NCBI GenBank assembly: GCA_004299495.1
Contig: SCPY01000220.1
Location: forward strand, 1 to 7,485
Length of the DNA stretch: 7,485 bases
Direction of reading: 5' to 3'
Source of the DNA: a bacterium
GTDB lineage: Bacteria; Omnitrophota; Gorgyraeia; Gygaellales; UBA12090
Positions 5,430-7,485 of this stretch are shown piece by piece. Position 1 is the stretch's first letter. Each line of letters starts with the position of its first letter. The position numbers and the translations under genes were made by a program. The notes under the pieces are model-generated. The model had not been told where the DNA came from. It saw nothing but the letters and a program-made list of their open reading frames with translations, and did not search any database.

Positions 5430-6317
5430 ATGAAAGAAGGCGGAGCGCGTACGGACATAAACTCAAGCGCTAAAATCTACGGTCTTGTCGGATACCCCAT
5501 CGCCAAAAGCCTGTCTCCGGCAATGCATAGCGCCGCGTTCAGAAAGTTAAAGCTTAACGCGGTGTATGTGCTCTTTGAAACGCGGAAGAACGATTTCCCG
5601 GGGGCCGTAAAGAAGATGAGATTGTTGAATATCCGCGGTTTTAATGTTACCGTTCCTTATAAGGAGGAGATAATCCTCCTGTTGGATAAATTAGATGAGC
5701 AGGCAAGGGCAATAGGAGCGGTCAACACAGTATTGAATATTAAGGGTTCGCTTATCGGATACAATACCGACGCCCCGGGCTTTATCGCTTCTTTAAAGAA
5801 TGAGCTTAAGCTAGGCCCTGCGAATAAAAATATCTTTATTATCGGAGCCGGAGGGGCGGCAAGGGCCATCGGTTTTGCTTTGGCTAAGGAAAAGGCCCGT
5901 TCAATCACTTTCTATGATACCGTTTCATCACGGGCTGAAGAATTAGCAAACGATATCGGTAAAATTTTCAAAGCCTGCCGGGTTGTCGCGATACCGGCCG
6001 CCAAGTGCGCGGGAGAGATGCTCAAAGAAAGCAGCCTTCTGGTTAACGCCTCAACCTGCGGAATGAAAACCGGCGACCCAATGCCGGTTGACATAAAACT
6101 TCTGCCTAAAGGTATCGCGGTATATGACATTATTTATAATCCTGCGCCTACCAGGCTTGTGAGGGCGGCAAAGGCAAAAGGCCTAAGGGCGGTTAACGGC
6201 TTAGGGATGTTATTATATCAGGGCGCCCTGGCTTTTAAAATCTGGACAGGCAGGCATGCTCCGATTGAGGTAATGCGCGGGGCCCTTAATCAGGCGCGCG
6301 TAAATAAAGGCAGGTAA
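5430..6317 (+). CDS. aroE: Shikimate dehydrogenase
   Basis: A 295-residue enzyme that reduces 3-dehydroshikimate to shikimate in aromatic amino-acid synthesis. Substrate-binding and catalytic motifs are complete: SLSPAMH (S27, S29), NVTVPYKE with catalytic K78, GAVNT (N99), YNTDAPGF with catalytic D114, and Q264 in LLYQGALAF. The dinucleotide-binding loop is GAGGAARA (139-146). After the second strand of that fold the usual NRT motif, which contacts the NADP 2'-phosphate, is replaced by YDT (162-164); an acidic residue there suggests NAD use, as in YdiB-like relatives, though this is inference. About 14 residues precede the core (KIYGLVGYPIA), slightly longer than average. AAAAAGG at 5413-5419 is a possible ribosome binding site, 10 bases before the ATG. 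It begins 2 bases after the preceding gene. Confidence 0.93.
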   Translation: MKEGGARTDINSSAKIYGLVGYPIAKSLSPAMHSAAFRKLKLNAVYVLFETRKNDFPGAVKKMRLLNIRGFNVTVPYKEEIILLLDKLDEQARAIGAVNTVLNIKGSLIGYNTDAPGFIASLKNELKLGPANKNIFIIGAGGAARAIGFALAKEKARSITFYDTVSSRAEELANDIGKIFKACRVVAIPAAKCAGEMLKESSLLVNASTCGMKTGDPMPVDIKLLPKGIAVYDIIYNPAPTRLVRAAKAKGLRAVNGLGMLLYQGALAFKIWTGRHAPIEVMRGALNQARVNKGR

Positions 6318-6322
6318 TTATT

Positions 6323-7138
6323 ATGGAAGCCGTCATCAAGTTTTTTGTATTCCTATTCGGCGGTATTTTTGGAAGCTTTCTTAATGTGTGCATTTTCCGT
6401 ATGCCGCAGGATGGCTATTCTTTGGTCAGCCCGTCTTCGCATTGCCCTCTGTGCAAAAAACCCATTCTCTGGTTTGACAACATCCCCCTATTAAGCTTTT
6501 TATTCCTGAAAGGCCGCTGCCGTTTCTGCCGGGAGAGGATATCTTTTCAGTATCCCCTGGTGGAGTTGCTTACCGCCGTAACATTTCTCGCAATATATAA
6601 TCGCTATGGCCTTTCTTTTGATTTATTTATGTACGCGGTTTTTGCCTGCGGTTTGATCATCGCCACATTTATTGATATCAGGTGGCGGATAATTCCGGAT
6701 GAAATCTCGCTTGGCGGCACCGCGGCGGGCTTAATTCTTATGCTGGTAAAAAGTATTCCCCAATTCAAGCCTCTTTCGCGCGCTCCGTTTATTGATTCTT
6801 TTATCGGGGCGATTGTAGGAGGGGCGCTTATTTATGGCAGCGGATTATTAGGCAATCTGATAATTTTCAAGCTGATGAAAAAAGGCCCGATTGAAGGGGA
6901 AACCGAGTCAATGGGTGGCGGTGACGTAAAGCTGATGATGATGATTGGCGCCTTTCTGGGATGGAAATCAGCCATCTTAACCTTTTTTATCGCTCCTTTT
7001 ATGGGGGCTGCCGTGGGCCTTTATGTCCTGGCCTTTAAAAAAAGCCACCTCATCCCATACGGCCCTTTCCTTTCCCTCGCGGCAATTATCTCGCTCTTCT
7101 TTAGTAACGAAATTATCCGTTTTCTGTTGTGGAGATAA
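6323..7138 (+). CDS. pilD: Type IV prepilin peptidase / leader peptidase (A24 family), with cysteine-pair domain
   Basis: A 271-residue polytopic inner-membrane aspartic protease that cleaves the leader of type IV pilins and type II secretion pseudopilins. An N-terminal membrane helix with the family motif GSFLNVCIFRMP (17-28) is followed by a cytoplasmic loop with two cysteine pairs, C41-x-x-C44 and C66-x-x-C69, the zinc-binding domain associated with N-methylation of the mature pilin. The catalytic aspartates are D118 (FIDIRWRIIPD) and D201 in the GGGD motif (198-201, then VKLMMMIGAFLGW). Several further hydrophobic segments follow to the C-terminus. Length is normal (250-290). It starts 5 bases after aroE, with AGG at 6312-6314 eight bases upstream. 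No pilin or pilus machinery gene is visible in the window. The symbol could equally be gspO, depending on the system served. Confidence 0.92.
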   Translation: MEAVIKFFVFLFGGIFGSFLNVCIFRMPQDGYSLVSPSSHCPLCKKPILWFDNIPLLSFLFLKGRCRFCRERISFQYPLVELLTAVTFLAIYNRYGLSFDLFMYAVFACGLIIATFIDIRWRIIPDEISLGGTAAGLILMLVKSIPQFKPLSRAPFIDSFIGAIVGGALIYGSGLLGNLIIFKLMKKGPIEGETESMGGGDVKLMMMIGAFLGWKSAILTFFIAPFMGAAVGLYVLAFKKSHLIPYGPFLSLAAIISLFFSNEIIRFLLWR

Positions 7139-7163
7139 TAAAAAACTAACCGTTTTAGCGAAA

Positions 7164-7485
7164 ATGGCCACACTCTTTCTGGGCATAGGTCTGTTCTTAA
7201 TCGCGCTCATCGTAATCGCGGCGCTGTTCTTCAAGGCTTCCTCGCAAAACAACTCCCAGCTTAACGCGCTCACCGCTCAAGTTAACGAACGGCTTAAGGA
7301 GATGTCTCTGGCAATCCAGGAAACCCATAAGGGCGTGGGCGAGCGCCTGGATTCTACCGCAAGCATAATCGCTAACCTCCAAAACAGCTTAGGGAAAATT
7401 GAGCAGTCAAACCGCCAGATTTTTGAGATCGGAAAAGACATTTCCGGACTGCAGAATTTATTACGCGCGCCGAAATTCCGCGGAG
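7164..7485 (+). CDS. rmuC: RmuC family protein, 5' part (cut by window end)
   Basis: An open frame of 107 codons runs from ATG 7164 off the window end. Residues 3-23 (TLFLGIGLFLIALIVIAALFF) form an N-terminal membrane anchor; about 25-95 are predicted by eye to be a heptad-rich helical, coiled-coil segment; then EIGKDISGLQNLLRAPKFRG matches the start of the RmuC core domain, where the family reads close to LQ-x-L-x-x-PK-x-RG. RmuC is a putative nuclease-fold protein that limits rearrangements at inverted repeats in E. coli; its biochemical activity is poorly defined. The coiled-coil segment here is shorter than in E. coli RmuC. The gap to the prepilin peptidase is 25 bases with a double stop TAATAA and no terminator; no Shine-Dalgarno sequence precedes the ATG. 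The nuclease core lies beyond the window. Confidence 0.85.
   Translation, partial: MATLFLGIGLFLIALIVIAALFFKASSQNNSQLNALTAQVNERLKEMSLAIQETHKGVGERLDSTASIIANLQNSLGKIEQSNRQIFEIGKDISGLQNLLRAPKFRG

Noticed and set aside
13..5779. Ten CCCGGG hexamers in 7.5 kb, well above the roughly two expected by chance
   Set aside because: Nine of the ten encode Pro-Gly dipeptides in conserved motifs, so codon choice explains the excess; no positional pattern is seen.
7139..7163. Possible terminator between the prepilin peptidase gene and rmuC
   Set aside because: Only a 4-base CTAA/TTAG pairing around CCGTT is present, with no GC-rich stem and no U-run after it.

Overview
This window looks like a compact bacterial biosynthetic gene cluster. 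All eight complete or partial protein genes on the plus strand plus one small unknown gene read in the same direction with gaps of 2 to about 75 bases, so a single long transcript is likely. No rRNA, tRNA, CRISPR array, insertion sequence or convincing terminator is visible, and no gene-free stretch exceeds 300 bases. The window opens inside one gene (ilvD) and closes inside another (rmuC), so the operon promoter and end lie outside it.

Layout: the 3' end of ilvD (1-165), then ilvB (241-1908), ilvN (1913-2386), ilvC (2404-3396) and leuA (3450-4973). Together these give acetolactate synthase with its regulatory subunit, ketol-acid reductoisomerase, dihydroxy-acid dehydratase and 2-isopropylmalate synthase: the common valine/isoleucine pathway plus the committed step to leucine. 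A 149-residue membrane-anchored protein of unknown function (4978-5427) follows, then aroE (shikimate dehydrogenase, 5430-6317), a type IV prepilin peptidase (6323-7138) and the 5' end of an rmuC-type gene (7164 to the window end).

The most unusual structure is a heptanucleotide tandem repeat that occurs twice. A perfect (CTATACG)5.6 tract lies at 201-239, between a good Shine-Dalgarno sequence and the ilvB ATG. A degenerate tract of the same unit in the opposite orientation, (CGTATAG)4.6, lies at 3393-3424, overlaps the ilvC stop codon and precedes the leuA ATG. The two tracts thus bracket ilvB-ilvN-ilvC as inverted repeats. Both leave the upstream reading frame open, which creates misleading N-terminal extensions if the longest ORFs are annotated.

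Organism: a moderate-GC bacterium with full amino-acid biosynthesis and a type IV pilus or type II secretion peptidase carrying the cysteine-pair domain, which suggests a didermic (Gram-negative) lineage. The mixed operon, weak Shine-Dalgarno signals and heptamer tracts remind me of uncultivated PVC-type bacteria such as Omnitrophota, but this is an impression, not something the sequence proves.
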